NCBI GenBank assembly: GCA_014904845.1
Contig: MU119558.1
Span: 1-46,495 of the forward strand
DNA from: Acephala macrosclerotiorum
Taxonomy: Eukaryota; Ascomycota; Leotiomycetes; Helotiales; Mollisiaceae
Length of the DNA: 46,495 nt
Direction: 5' to 3'
Made by a program: the position numbers and the translations under genes. How positions within the stretch are numbered: the first letter of the stretch is position 1; each line of letters begins with the position of its first letter. Below are positions 1 through 12,057 of this stretch, piece after piece. The notes beneath the pieces are model-generated. The model saw only the letters and a program-made list of their open reading frames with translations, ran no database searches and had not been told where the DNA came from.

Positions 1-21
1 GAGAATAAGAAGAGGGTGGTC

Positions 22-1244
22 ATGAATAGGGATAAACAATCAACAAGGCCCGTGCGGGTTGCTAGTTTCACGGTCATAAATTTTATCCGCCTCGCAGTTC
101 CCTTCTCGTTTGGCTGGGCCGCCTATGCCGCAAAGGCACTACTTTCCGTGGTTGGTAAGGCTTTGACACCATTTATGCATTCGAACTTTTAATATAAATC
201 CTAATCAACAACAGATGGATCCTGGATGCCTGACACTGATATGGCCAATGTGCAAGTCATCGGAACAGAAAGCGGATTTGTCAAAACGACAAAAGCTTGG
301 GTACTAGGCAGGTTGTTGAGGGACGCTAGACATTACATTACCGAGAGACTGGACTCCGAGCCAGATGCAACAACCCCAAACCAAAGGGTGGCCTTTCGAG
401 TCTACATATACGAGCTCCAGGAAGAAGCCGATCATGGAGTCCCAAATCGAGACTGGGTGTGGTATTCAAGATTCCTTATCATTCTCGTGCAGCTGGCAAT
501 TTCAATCGTTCCTTGGATCCTCAGCTCTCAATGGGGCGCGTTCTTGGTTACTTTGAGCGGAAATGTCCTTGCTCTGGTGGAGGGATCTCTTTCACCATGG
601 AAAAAAGAAAAATGGGCCACCCCTAAAAGAGGCTCCGCAACAGTGACATTGACACAAGGCAACGGTAGCCGGCTCGCGATGGTTTTTCTCGGGAATAAAA
701 ATGTTGGGCTAGATCTTGAAATCCTAGCTCAAGGGAACTATATTCCACAAGTTTCTCTAGTAATAAAAGTTATCACTGTTGTCTTATCCGTTCTCTGGAT
801 TGCGCTCTTAGTCACAATATCAGGGTTAAAGCTCGGAACGTGGTGTAAGTCATCGAACTAGCTTGCTTTATCCAGTCGTTATTGACATGTGTAATAGACC
901 TGTTTGGCATTGGCCTTCTTGGCAGCATCCAGACAATTGTTGTGGGGGCGGCAAGACGCAGCCCTTACGCTCTCGGATTCCATATAAAGCTCGTCGAAAC
1001 GATCGCAGGATCCTCCTTTAGTACGGTGCTGAAGAAACTTGAAGAAGCTTACCCACTTGTCGGTTCATCACTAGTACCAGTTTTATTTCCCGGATCGATG
1101 CCAGTCAAGGATGATAATGATGTGGCATTCTGGCGAAGCGCGCAGGAAAAGAGACTCGGGTCCAATAAATGGGGAGTGCGGATTGATAATCTGCCGAAGT
1201 TGGAAACAATAGAAAGCGAAGGGGATGAAATAACTATACAATAA
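22..1244 (+). CDS. Polytopic membrane protein, conserved in fungi, unknown function
   Basis: Three exons fit: 22-154, 215-844 and 898-1244, with introns of 60 and 53 nt (GTAAGG..CAG and GTAAGT..TAG), giving 369 residues. The ATG at 22 is the first in frame, but the frame stays open to base 1, so the true start may lie outside the window. Hydrophobic segments lie near residues 16-44, 129-148, 150-165, 225-247 and 253-270, so several membrane spans are expected. A TLTQGNG motif near residue 189 precedes a GLDLEILA stretch. After the last spans comes a soluble tail with the pattern YPLVGSSLVPVLFPG. I recall similar tail and TLTQGNG patterns in uncharacterised ascomycete membrane proteins, but no function is known to me. 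The gene ends 75 bp before an AT-rich block. The splice model is well supported because the joined frame is continuous; the function is open. Confidence 0.75.
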
Positions 1245-1319
1245 AGAGACTTTTAAAATGGAAGAACTTTGGCAATAAGTTGTGTAATAAATTGGATTAC
1301 TTTCGGAGTTTTTCTGCTC

Positions 1320-1680
1320 TTTACTATTTTCGTAGTTGTTGGTTGGTTCGTATATTAATCGTTTTAATAAGTAATATATTATTTTTTTATTACATTTGAA
1401 AAAAAAATTTATTTAAAAAACTCGGATTATTTTTTAATAATTATTTTTAAAAAAAAAATAAAAAAAAATTAATATTATATATATATACGTATATATTTAA
1501 ATATAAATCATATTCGAAATTTAATAAATTATAAATAATATTTTATATTTAATCGAATATCGGCTTATATAAATTATTTTAATTGGATTAAATATATTAA
1601 TAAATTTACTATATTAAAAGAACATTTTTACCTAGTTATATAAGCAGATTAAACATTACAATACTATTCTTTTTGCCTTT
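1320..1680. other. AT-rich block, RIP-like
   Basis: Composition drops sharply to almost pure A/T runs just after the membrane protein gene. Many of the few remaining C and G bases stand together as CG, as in the larger blocks at the right end. No reading frame of note is present. This is the expected look of an old repeat copy worn down by C-to-T mutation on both strands. No transposon type can be recognised any more. Confidence 0.7.
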
Positions 1681-4600
1681 TCAACTAATAACACGCCATT
1701 ATATATTGCCTTTTACAAGTAGTTTGGTCGTCATCGAAGGAACGAACATAATCTTGTCCAATATATAGCTGATTCCAAATCTAATTTCACCTCAAACCTC
1801 AATCACAGTCTCGAGCTCAAGCAGAAAAAGCGAATCTGGTAGCGCACTGATTATCATGTCTTGGGAGAAGGTCTGAAGGTCTGGAAGCTATAAAAAGAAT
1901 TTCAAGAACACGAAGCCTTTAGAAACAACTCATGAAAAATGTCATCAACAATCCCTCAACACAATCTTGAGAGGAAGTTGAACTTGAATGATGGTGAGTA
2001 GAGGAAAATCCATCTCTACTCCGCTACACGGAATAATTTGCATGGTATCCTCAACTCCCCGTCTTATCCTTTGCTGTGAGATCAGGGACTAGAAGTATTG
2101 ATTCGGAAGGTTTCATTGACAGCAGTCGACAAATGACAACAAAGCCCTTAGCTTATTTCTTCAAAGTCCGCCCTGTTTACTTGATAAGCACCCCGCGCCT
2201 CCTGAAGCAAGGATATTTACGGATTCTCTGCTGAACAGAAAAGAAGGATATCTCAGGCAAATGGCCGACCATCGTTGCCGACGTCCGTCGTCTCAGATGG
2301 AACTTGAGGTATTTTGGAACGTAATGTCTTTCCAAGAGTGTTTAATACGTAAGCAAATATAATTTGCGGCCTTGCTTTCAAATTGGCTCACAGCCTCGAG
2401 TTTCGAGGTTCAAGATCTAGCAAGAAACCTCGAGCTGCGCGTGACGAAACTCTCTAAATAATATCTCGAAACTTATAAAAACACCATCTCATCACCTTTA
2501 GGCTTAACAAGAAACAAAATCCTCCACATCATACCGCAAAGGGAGCCAGTAGACGTACAGTCGATGGAGACTGTAGACTAAAACCTCAACAGGGCATAAT
2601 AACTATCCTACCGCTTAAGCCTGAGTTCTTGCCCGGCCCTTGCTTCGATTGCCTAGACCGGAAAGCCGCATCTTGTAGTCTCTAAATTTGCTTGACAGCG
2701 ACTTATAAAAGTGACAGCAAAACCAGCCGAACTTCCTTCATTCCTCGAGTCCAGATAAGAAAGTATTCCCCACACCTCAAAGACTTCCCCGTCTACACTC
2801 CCGAGCAATATGAGCGAAAGTATATTCAACTGCAAATCCCGAGCGCCATTCGGAAGGCTTTACCGGTTCGTGAACTGCTTGAAGTCTTGAGGACTCGTGG
2901 TGGGGTTATTTATATACTCCCAATTTCCACTTAAGTTGAGGACGGAAAGCAAAGCTGGACCACGTCTCAAAACGAAACCGACCAAACGAACCAACTCCTC
3001 ATGGCCAGCCCGCTTTCTAACAAGATCTCGAGGTATAAAATAAATCCAAAGCACGCGAATTTGAAGCAGCAACTAACGGTGAATAGGGAGGCAAGCAAGA
3101 ATTTCGAGCTGACGTGCTTGAGCTTCCTGCTCCTCCAAACCCTCGGTTCTGCTTTAACAGCTGCTTCACGGCCACCCCTGCTTCAGAACCTAGAGCTAAG
3201 AAGTATCATCTCGTAATTTTCAAATCTAGGTTGACAACATCATCCAAAGTGTCAACGAAGATACCCCGCACTTTCCTGAAAAGCTAGCCTCACCTAACGA
3301 GCCAAGCAAAATAAAATCCCCATAAAACCAAAACAGAAATCTAGACGAAACTTGCTTAAGATCTATCTCTCACCAACCGCTCACGGAAAGAAGTAACTTG
3401 AATCCCAAGCCATGAATTGTCTGAACAACATCTTGACTTTTGCTGAGGACAGACCGACGACCGAGAAGCTGGTTTTATATATATATAACCTATCATCCCC
3501 CATCAACGAGGACTTTCCCCAATCGCTGTTCCCATCCTGCTTTAAATTCATACATCCATTCGTTCTTTCTTTCTTGAAGAAGGCGTAACCCGACCTAAAC
3601 GCAAAACCTAAAACGACGCACTCTTTCTTATCTCGAGGTATAAAAAACCCCCCCAAACCCCCCGCAAATTCTCAGCAACGCACTATCATACAAGAAGCGC
3701 AAGATCGCAGGGGAGCAACGTGGCGGAAGAATTCAGGACTCACCATATCCGCAGATTTGGGAATGATCCTTGTTCCTTGCTCCATGCATGAGCGACACCG
3801 CAGCTTCTCAACCTTGCTTTAACCGCCTCCGGGATGTCGTAAGATCTACCTTGCAGCAAAATGCGACGCTTGAATTGTAGATGACAACGACCACCAAAAT
3901 GACAACGAAACACACTCCCACCTTGTCCAATGCACACCCACCTACCCAGCTACCTAAATCTCGACGTCTTATATCATGAGAACAGCTCAAAGAGCTTCCT
4001 AGAATCAACAACATACCGAGTCTACATTTGAATCCCGAGGACCACCATTACCTCAGATTGTCATTCCAGTAGCACATAAAGATTCAAGAACCAGAATATG
4101 TTCTTTCTTACAGACCTCGACCCCTTACTCTCAAGAGCTCTCAGCTCCCAGGTGAGTGTAAAACAGCACCGGAAGATAGTAACTCCGATCAAAGTAAGTG
4201 AGTGAATACCTACAATTGCGCAGAAGTACCCAACCTCGTGGCGAGAAAGTGAAGTGAGAGAGAGGATGGGCAATCTCAAGAAGATGCAAAACCAAAAGCT
4301 CAATCGGCAGGAGTGACAATGAATGAGATAAGAAGGAATATATGGCGCTCACAGAAAAACCCTCAAATTCTATGTACTGTACAGACAGCCACTTGGCGGT
4401 CAAGTGAAACGGGACTGGGCTGGAAGGAGTGATGTGATGTGATTTGATGTGGGATCATGTGCTAGCATCCATATTACTATGCTGTGTTGGTTTTTCGTAT
4501 GAACCTACACATACTACTACTCCATTCGCGCCTTCCCTTCCCTCTTCCCATCATTTCATTCATCACTTTCCTTTTAACCACCCCTCCATACCTTCGGGTG

Positions 4601-4816
4601 AATTAAGAACACGAAGAAATTTTCATTTCGCTTTCAAAAAACACAGTAGCCACCGCCTCTTCCCACATATTGCCCGAGCACACCAAATGCATCACATAGT
4701 AGTATCAAGGTACCGCAATCCCATCCTTCCGATCACTCAATAATTATGTTCTTTGTCCCCACCCAAGCAACATACATTTGCTCCAAGCTTACATAGAGTC
4801 AACCTTTTTCGACACC
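1681..4816. other. Gene-poor interval with decayed-looking repeats and the 3' flank of the transcription factor gene
   Basis: No reading frame here is convincing. A 16-nt sequence, ATCTCGAGGTATAAAA, occurs exactly at 3025-3040 and 3630-3645, and looser TCTCGA..TATAAAA versions occur near 2467. The DNA after both exact copies is loosely similar as well. Together with the patchy coding look of 2692-2934, this suggests old, diverged repeat DNA. A possible two-exon frame begins with ATG at 1939, has a GTGAGT donor at 1994 and could continue after CAG at 2085. It is short and I recognise nothing in it. The last 400 bases are pyrimidine-rich and probably hold the 3' UTR of the transcription factor gene on the minus strand. 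Confidence 0.5.
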
Positions 4817-7485
4817 TCACCAAGTCGTCCCAACAGGCGCCCAAGCAGCCTGGATGAAAGTCGGAGTCGCCATCCCCCCTATCGGCAGCGGCCAATTCTC
4901 CATCTCCTCAATCTGCTGGAAATTATCAAAACCAGTATTCATCGTAATCTTCTCCTGGTCACCGATCCACTTCCGATACGCCTCAGTATCACCAGCGGCG
5001 TATTCAGCTTGCGAGTGAGGGGGAGCCATGGTGTGTTGAGCGATAGATGGATATGTAGCGACGTGTGGAGGTTGGCTCCCGTATGGCAACTGGTTGCTGA
5101 CGTAAGGGGAGTTGAGACCGGATGTTGAATCGCCGTTGCTGGCGCTCATGAGGCTTGGTGCTGCCGAAGGCTGGTTGGGTGAGTATTGGTACGGCACTCC
5201 GTAGGGAGATGGCCCATGGTTGTACTTTGGACGCTCTTCGACTTCGACGGGAGGGCTAGAAGCATTGATAGGTGCCCATGCCCCATTCGGTCGTGGAGCC
5301 GACTCGACGCCTTGCATTGGCTCTCCATTGCCGGTTCCAGGAATCTCGCTGGTGCTTGCTCGAGAACGTACTTGGTCGGCAGGATCGGATCCTTCAGAGA
5401 GTGCGGTTGTATCTACGTCCTTGAGTTCGCCAAATTCCTTCAACTCCTTCTCATACTTCTTGTAGGCCTCAAGCCCTCCACCGGAAAAGGGCGTGCGCCT
5501 GTATATATCCACAAATTCGTGGTGGACAAAGGCAAAGTAGTCGTTCATCTTCCCTATTGACCTGAGATACACCCTAACCATTTTCAGCCTTGGGACCATC
5601 TCGCGCAAGATGTTCTTCGTCAACCCTGGAAGCCCTTTAGTTTTGTCTACTGGCGGCCCACTTGGATTTTTGCCAACTAAGTGGCCATTTGTGTCCATTT
5701 GCGGGAACCAGGCAGCGTACAAGCTGACGAAAGCTGCTTGCCAGACAGCGAAACCGATCTGTGGAGATTCGGGAAGTGCATTGTTGTCTTGGCAAGTGCG
5801 AACGATCTCAATGATATCGCGAGACGCCTTCATGATCTTGTCGGCACTATCCTCCCAGAAGCCCACAGGAATCTCGTATTTATCTGGCGGGAAGGTTGGT
5901 GAATCAAGAGGTCCCTGTGGTCTCGGGCATCGCAATGGGATGAACGGAATATATTCTCGGTGGAGAACAATGAGGCAGAGCAAGTAGAGCGTATGCATAG
6001 AAGCATAAGTAGTAGCGTTGCGTTTCTCAATGTGAGCAGAGAGGTTTGCTTCTGTGAAGGTGAGACTGGATGGCAAGGCTTCATGGAATTCGTCCAATTG
6101 TCTTCGCAGCTTGAAGAAGCTCGTATCAGGATCCCAAGGAGGTAGTTTCTCTGTTCTTCGACCACCGGCGTAACTCCATTCAGAAAGTCGACCGAAAATG
6201 TCTACCAATCTGATGTACCGGCTTAACACACCATCATCGTTGACAGATGAAAGCTCGTTCTGTACTGCAGTACCATCCAACCAATGTGAGTTGAGAAAGC
6301 CAGTCTTGACATTGTGGACGAATAGGAACTGGTCATCAGAACAAGGTAGTTGAACGCGCAACATGTTGACCTTGATCATGGTTGGCCTCTCCTTTCCCGC
6401 ACCAAGCATCCGATCCATTATGAAACAGCTCCATAATGTGCGTCGCCGAACCTCTTTCTCAATTGCATCTTCACGTGTGGCAGAGTTCTTGAGTACGGTT
6501 GCTCCTTGCGAGTCTTGTGTCAGAAGCTTGTCAGGGTCGTCCTCAAAAGCTAATCCCATGGGAAATGCCAGCCGAATGGCTAGTCCAACGTATAGCCATG
6601 CGCTCATGCCTCTGGTCTGGCCCCAATCATAGAGACCAAGCATCAGTAGCGCTTGTATATTCTCCAAGGAAGGGGTTGAGATGTTGCGAATTGTTGGCCC
6701 AAAGGCTGCTGCGAGAGCAGTGGCATAGTACTCGCTAGCAGCAAGAGGATCATCCTGATTTGGAGAGTGATGAGCGACTAAGCCGGGATGAAAGCGAGCA
6801 GTCAAGGTTAAAACGCCTAGTAGTAGAACCCGCCCCTCTTCGATTTCCGAAGGTGAAGTTGCTGGATCGCGAGGAAAAGCTGCTTGGCGCATTCGATTTC
6901 TGAAAGTCGGTGGGTGGAGGAACGGCATTTCTGTAGAGAAGTGCAACTTGAATAATTCATACAATTCGTCCCAGACCTTTCTCGTGAGAATCGGCGACTC
7001 CAGAACATCTTCTCCGGGCTTTTGGCTGTTTCTCCGTCCAGTATCTTCGATTTTCCTGATGCGCTTCTTGCTCTCTCCAGTATCGCCCTCCTGCTTGATG
7101 CTAATAGGATGTTCAGATCGCTTCGGTGCCGGAGTGGAGCCTGCAACGGGGTATGTACATTCTCTGTTACTCTGAGCACAAGCCTTGCAGACAGAGTGAA
7201 TGCCGTTATTGACACCTGAATGCTTATTAGCCGATATTCTTCATCACATCTCTGAGCGCAAGTGTGGTGGATAGGCTGCCGATTTATCCCCACAGACGTG
7301 CCAACGTCAGCTGAGTGTCCATTTCACGTTCCAAAGTATATCACAGTCTCGCTGAACCTCCCACGTGGGTGTATGTGCTGAAGGAAGTTATACTCACATT
7401 TCACCTTGCTTCGCCTGCACCGCGCGCATGCGATTGAGCTGCGCACCATCTTCTGCGGTTTCTTCTCCTCCTGCCCTCCTCTCAT
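4817..7485 (-). CDS. Zn2Cys6 fungal transcription factor with middle homology region
   Basis: Two exons on the minus strand, 7485-7398 and 7215-4817, are separated by a 182-nt intron (GTGAGT..CAG, branch-like GCTAATA). They give 828 residues from the ATG at 7485. The joined frame restores a binuclear zinc cluster split by the intron: CARCRRSKVKC, an 8-residue gap, then CKACAQSNREC (C-X2-C-X6-C-X8-C-X2-C-X6-C). A linker follows (TPAPKRSEHPISIKQEGD), then the Fungal_trans region (Pfam PF04082) starting near ELFKLHFSTEMPFLHPPTF and including LGLYDWGQ and RRRTLWSCFIMDR. The C-terminal third is Pro/Ser/Gln-rich, as in activation regions. These proteins bind DNA in the nucleus and regulate pathway genes; the target cannot be told from sequence. 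The 5' end is unsure: the same frame runs open and S/P/Q-rich up to about 7758 without an ATG, so a further upstream exon is likely. Confidence 0.85.
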
Positions 7486-10321
7486 GACGCCTCCGCTCCC
7501 GTCATCCGCCCCTCCCGTCTCGGGGCTCGGGCCCCCGGTGGAAGGTATGCTGGCTCGATGTTGCTGTGCTGGTGAAGCGAGTTGGAGATAAGGCTGTTGC
7601 TGGTGTTCGACGGAGGAGAATGCTTCTGCGTGAGTGCGCTTTGGAGTTGATGCTCGCGAGCCACCTGCGGATGGATCTTCAGGTGGTGCAGAAGGCGACA
7701 GTATCGCGGCGAGAGAATGCGGGGAGGATTTGGATTGAATGGTTGCGGTTGGGGGGCCTTATGAGACCCGGACAGCTGATTGTTTGGTTTGGCGGTGGGA
7801 GTTGGATTGCTTTGAATGCGGTGGGGAAAATCGTGCCCATAGAAGGAGCGTGGGCTGGGTTGCCGCAGGAGTTTGAAATGATGGCGGACGGTCGTCGCAG
7901 GGCAAAGGTTTATTGATCACGGTCTGCGTGATGTTTGTACGATCTCTCGGGACCGCAAATGCCAGTGGCCGTGGCTCTGTCCCCAATGAAGCTTTTCTGG
8001 ACCTTGTAAGGCTAGTGTCGAGCGGCGAGCGGACGTGCAATTGGGCTGCAAAAGAACGGTGGAGGGACAAAGTGACCAGTGAAGTTTGGGAATAGGAGGA
8101 GATGTTAGATGGTCAATGTGGGCGATGTTTGCAGCAGGTTGCAGGTTGCAGGTTGCAAGTTGCAAGTTGCAAGAGATGCGAGGGCCAGGATATTATCTGG
8201 GTGGGGGAGCAGGAGCAGAAGTAGAAGCAGGAGCAGGGTGCTGAAGTGGTAGTCGAAGTGAAGTGGAGGAGAGATGTCGGGGGTTCGGTTCAGAGAGGAC
8301 GCTGGGGTGGTCGTGGTCGTGGTCTGGTTGTGGTTCTGGTCTGGTACTGGTTCTGGTTGTGGTTCACTGGGTCATTAACCGTGCTTTCCAGGTTCCGATT
8401 TCCGATTTCCATCGCCTACAGCACAGCGGCCAAAAAGGAGAGCGCGAACGCGGTTCGGCCAACATCCAACATCCAAGGGCATCTTTTAAGAAAAAGGTAC
8501 TGTACGACCCTCCCTCCGATCGGGTAACGTCACGGAATATTGTCGACTACGTACATGATCACATACTTTGGTGCGCAATAAATGGTGTCTGCAACCTGAT
8601 CCTTCGGTCGGTGCTGATTGCAGCAGTCGTACACGGCTCGAGAAGTGCAGGACCTCTATCGCGGGTATTCTACCGGATTGCTGCTGCTGGTCAAGGAAGG
8701 ATACCAACCAGGCCAGGCTGATCCAGTGATCCTCGGCCGGTCGCCCAAGCACGGCTCGGATGGGCCTACAGTCTTGTCCACCCCATTTTATCCCAGACAG
8801 ACCATTTTGGATCGTGGTAAGTTGGGGGTCGCTCTGCCATATAGCGGCACGCTTCTAGGTTCTCGTGCTGTGCTTGTGATCACGGATCAGAGGTGCCCAT
8901 GACTCGAGAGCTCCAGATTGCCTTTCTCTGGCCATCGTCCTCGCTCACCCGGCCTCGGTCCAGAGGCAGAAACGGACTTGCCGGGACGCCCCTCCTGATA
9001 CAAAGATACAAAATCCTAATTGGCCATATGGAACAGCATCGAGTATCTCCGTGCCCGAATGGCCATGCCTTCACGGTGTTGCACAAGTAATTATCTCCAA
9101 CGTGTCGCCATCTTTCGGGATACTCTAGAGAGTTGCTTTTAGCGCTGCATCCATCACCCGGGTGTGGTCTGCCTGATTGCATCTTTCCGACGACAAAAAA
9201 AAAAAAAAATAAGAAATAAAAAACGCTGCATGGCCACCGCTGCCCACAGAAGTGAAGGATCTTGTGAAGTTGGAAGGTTTGTGGAACCTGGATCTGGTTT
9301 ACCTACAGCCCAGATGGGGACATGCATCCCGCTCTCCTCCGTGAGGCTGGTTCGCGAGAGGAGATGTTACATATCGAAATGTGGCATTCGGCTGGCGGAC
9401 TCAAGTCACGGGTGGGAGGTGGGTGGACGGGTGGCTCAAACCCGAGGAAACGCACACAGGGTACGTACGGTAAAGCACTTGAACTCTCCTCCGGCTGGTA
9501 TTCTGCAGACAGGTATCGCATCGCGTTCATGCAAGCAAGTTAAAGAAGAACCCCAGACTCAGGTGAACTTTCCGCGAAGCCAGCAGCATCGATGCCCTTT
9601 GTGGAACTGAAGCAAGACTGTCTCGCCTGCAAGTCATGAGGGAAGCACCCTTCCGATCCCAGTCCTGGCATGGAACTCGACCCAAATAGATGAGAGTCGG
9701 AAAGTCTATTCTCAGACCTCCTATTTCTCGGTAATCCCTCTCGCTCCCCGCACCCATTGGCTGTTCGGGTGCTATTCGGACTTGCACTTCCCTCCTCTCA
9801 CAACCGCATCTCGAAGCGCTGACGCTCTGGGAGATTTATTGCTCCAAACGCGCGATAACCTTAATCATCCTCGTCCTCGCCTAGATATATCCGGAAGAGA
9901 GGAAGCAGACATCGGGATATCCTCAATCTTGGTTAAGCATAACTAGACGCGTCCCAAGAATCTTGGAATTTAGACTTCAAGCTGGTTACCAACATGCTGT
10001 CTATCAATTTGCCCAGTGATCTTCTCTCCTGAAGCGTTGCCGAGCCTGCACAGCCGCACAGCCACAGCTAGGTACACGCCGAGCCAAGACTCAACCAATG
10101 ACGCATTCCTGTTTCTATGTTTGAAGCGCGTAAGAGCTCTGGCGAGTGGTGAAGACTGATAACCGCCCAGTGGTGATGACCCTCGCAATCATTGTAAGCT
10201 TGTCAGACCTTTTCCTACATTTAACCCTCTCTCCCCTTTCTCTCTGCTTCACTCTTGTCCCAAGATCGTGACATTTAGCCATTTAATCCAGCTGAGACAT
10301 TGCTCACGAGACACCGCAATC
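7486..10321. other. Shared upstream region of two divergent genes
   Basis: This interval lies between the 5' end of the Zn2Cys6 gene (minus strand) and the start of the spartin-like gene (plus strand). The first 270 bases read on the minus strand probably hold N-terminal coding sequence of the transcription factor. The rest shows simple-sequence tracts: a heptamer repeat at 8136-8170, GAAGCAGGAGCAG-like runs near 8205-8235, GGTTCTGGT-like runs near 8310-8370 and a poly-A run near 9196. The remaining reading frames have no family signature and change frame or strand arbitrarily. A long regulatory leader is usual for fungal regulatory genes, which fits the size. Confidence 0.5.
8136..8170. repeat. 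Heptamer tandem repeat (AGGTTGC)3(AAGTTGC)2
   Basis: Five perfect 7-nt units stand head to tail: three AGGTTGC followed by two AAGTTGC. The array is outside any supported coding region, upstream of the Zn2Cys6 gene. It is a likely length-polymorphic minisatellite. Confidence 0.9.
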
Positions 10322-12057
10322 ATGGCATCAGGACATAACGTACGCTTGGCACCCCTCCTTCAACTCTCTCACGAACAACCCCACTGACAGCGGGTTCAGG
10401 ATCCCAAGCTATTGTATGCCATCAACGGCATCAATGCCTACCACATCGAAAATGGCAAAGAGGAGCTCCTCACCCCAGCAGGACCACAAACCCTCTCCCT
10501 TCTCATGGTTCCCACATCCTCTCCCTTCTCCGGCCTCTCGTCCGCAGACCCTCAATCCGCCGCCCCAGAAGAAGATTTCTACCTTCACCTCCACCTACCA
10601 CCTGAACTCGACCTCCCTCTCCCAGCAACAACACAAATCTACCACCAACCACCAAACAGCTACCTAATCCCACGTTGGGACCTAGGACCCGAAAGTGGCT
10701 CATTCACGAGGATAGAATTCCCTGGCGTTGGAACAGGAAAGGGAGCTCAAGAAGACGTTGATACATTCGAGACTATATTGGCACAATGTACCGCATTCTT
10801 GGAACGTGCGCCAGCACCCAAGAGCGCGAGACCAAGACGAACGAAGAGCGAGAAGGAACTTCCTATCCCGCCATATGACCCCTCTACTTTCAAGCCAGGA
10901 GAAGGCTATGTACAAGGAAGTGCATCCTCGCATGAAGGCGGTCAAATCGTGCTCATCGATGAGGAGAATGGGTCTGTAGTCGGCGAGTTAGGCGAGGGGT
11001 TCCATGTTGTGGAAGATGCTAAGATGAAAGCTGGTTCGAAAGGTATTTCCCTTCCCCTTCTATAGACTCCAGAAAACTCACCTAACGTCCCCCAGACCCA
11101 GTAGAAATCACCCTCCCAACCGACGGCTCCCACAACATCGGCGTCTCCCCCGCCTCCCCCGAATACCTCCAAATGACCCTCCACCCCGCCTACAGAAACA
11201 GCACCCTCGTCTCCAAAGCCGCCATGGCCTCCCGCCTAATCGTAACCACTTCCTCCTACGTATCCAAAACCCTCCAAAGCAGCGCCGATACCTTCACCCA
11301 AAAAACCAAACCAAACAGCAAACCCATGACATTCACCCCAACTACCCACAGTCGAATCAGAAAAGTCCACACCTTCTCCGAAGGCGCCGCCGGCCTGTCA
11401 GCAAAAACCGTCGGGCAGGTATCGAAATACGCACAGAATCTTGGAGCTACGCTCGCGAAAAGGGGTCAGAATACCAAAGCGAAGAATGGGATTGGGGCAG
11501 ATGGGAAGCCGATTGAGGATTACAAACCGGGGTTGTTGAATAAGAGTATGATGGCTTTTAGTACGATTGCGGATGGGATTGATCAGGCGGGGAGGAATTT
11601 ACTAGCCGGAACATCTACAGCTGCCACTACCGTTGTGGCTCATAAGTATGGTGCTGAGGCCGGGGAGATATCGAAGAGTATTGGAGGTGGGTTTAAGAAT
11701 GTGGGGTTGGTGTATATTGATGCTGCTGGAGTGTCGAGGAAAGCTATCGTCAAGTCCGTAGCGAAAGGTATGGTGGTTGGCAAAATGCGTGGGGGTGGAG
11801 ACCTTGTCGTAGGGGGCGGAGATGGCGGCGTTGCGCCAACACCTGGCGGAAGTCGATCAGGAAGTCCTGAAAGCGAGAAGAAGCGTATGAATTGGAAAGA
11901 AAAGGAAAGATACACAGACGACGCCTCAATGACCGGCGGTCGAGACAGTCCAGACGTTGTGGGCTTTGGTCGTGCCGCCCCTCCAGCTTATGGAACAGGT
12001 CCAGGAGAGAGTTCGGAAGGACAGAAGGCGGATACTAAGCCAAGTGCTTTTAAGTGA
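10322..12057 (+). CDS. Spartin-like senescence-domain protein
   Basis: Three exons: 10322-10339 (only MASGHN), 10400-11042 and 11096-12057, with introns of 60 and 53 nt. The tiny first exon is supported by an in-phase GTACGC donor and a CAG acceptor that lead straight into DPKLLYAINGINAYHI. The N-terminal half reads like the conserved lead of fungal senescence/spartin proteins (LIPRWDLGPESGSFTRIEFP). The C-terminal half is the senescence domain (Pfam PF06911): SEGAAGLSAKTVGQVSKYAQ, a central ADGIDQAGRNLLAG and Gly/Ala-rich helices such as YGAEAGEISKSIGGGFKNVG. A Gly- and Ser-rich tail follows. Mammalian spartin acts on lipid droplets and endosomes and its senescence domain binds lipids; a lipid-associated role is likely here but is inferred from the family. 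The gene is divergent from the upstream Zn2Cys6 gene. Confidence 0.85.

Noticed and set aside
8263..8721. 152-codon plus-strand frame upstream of the spartin-like gene
   Set aside because: Its N-terminal part translates GGTTCTGGT-type simple sequence and nothing in it recalls a protein family.
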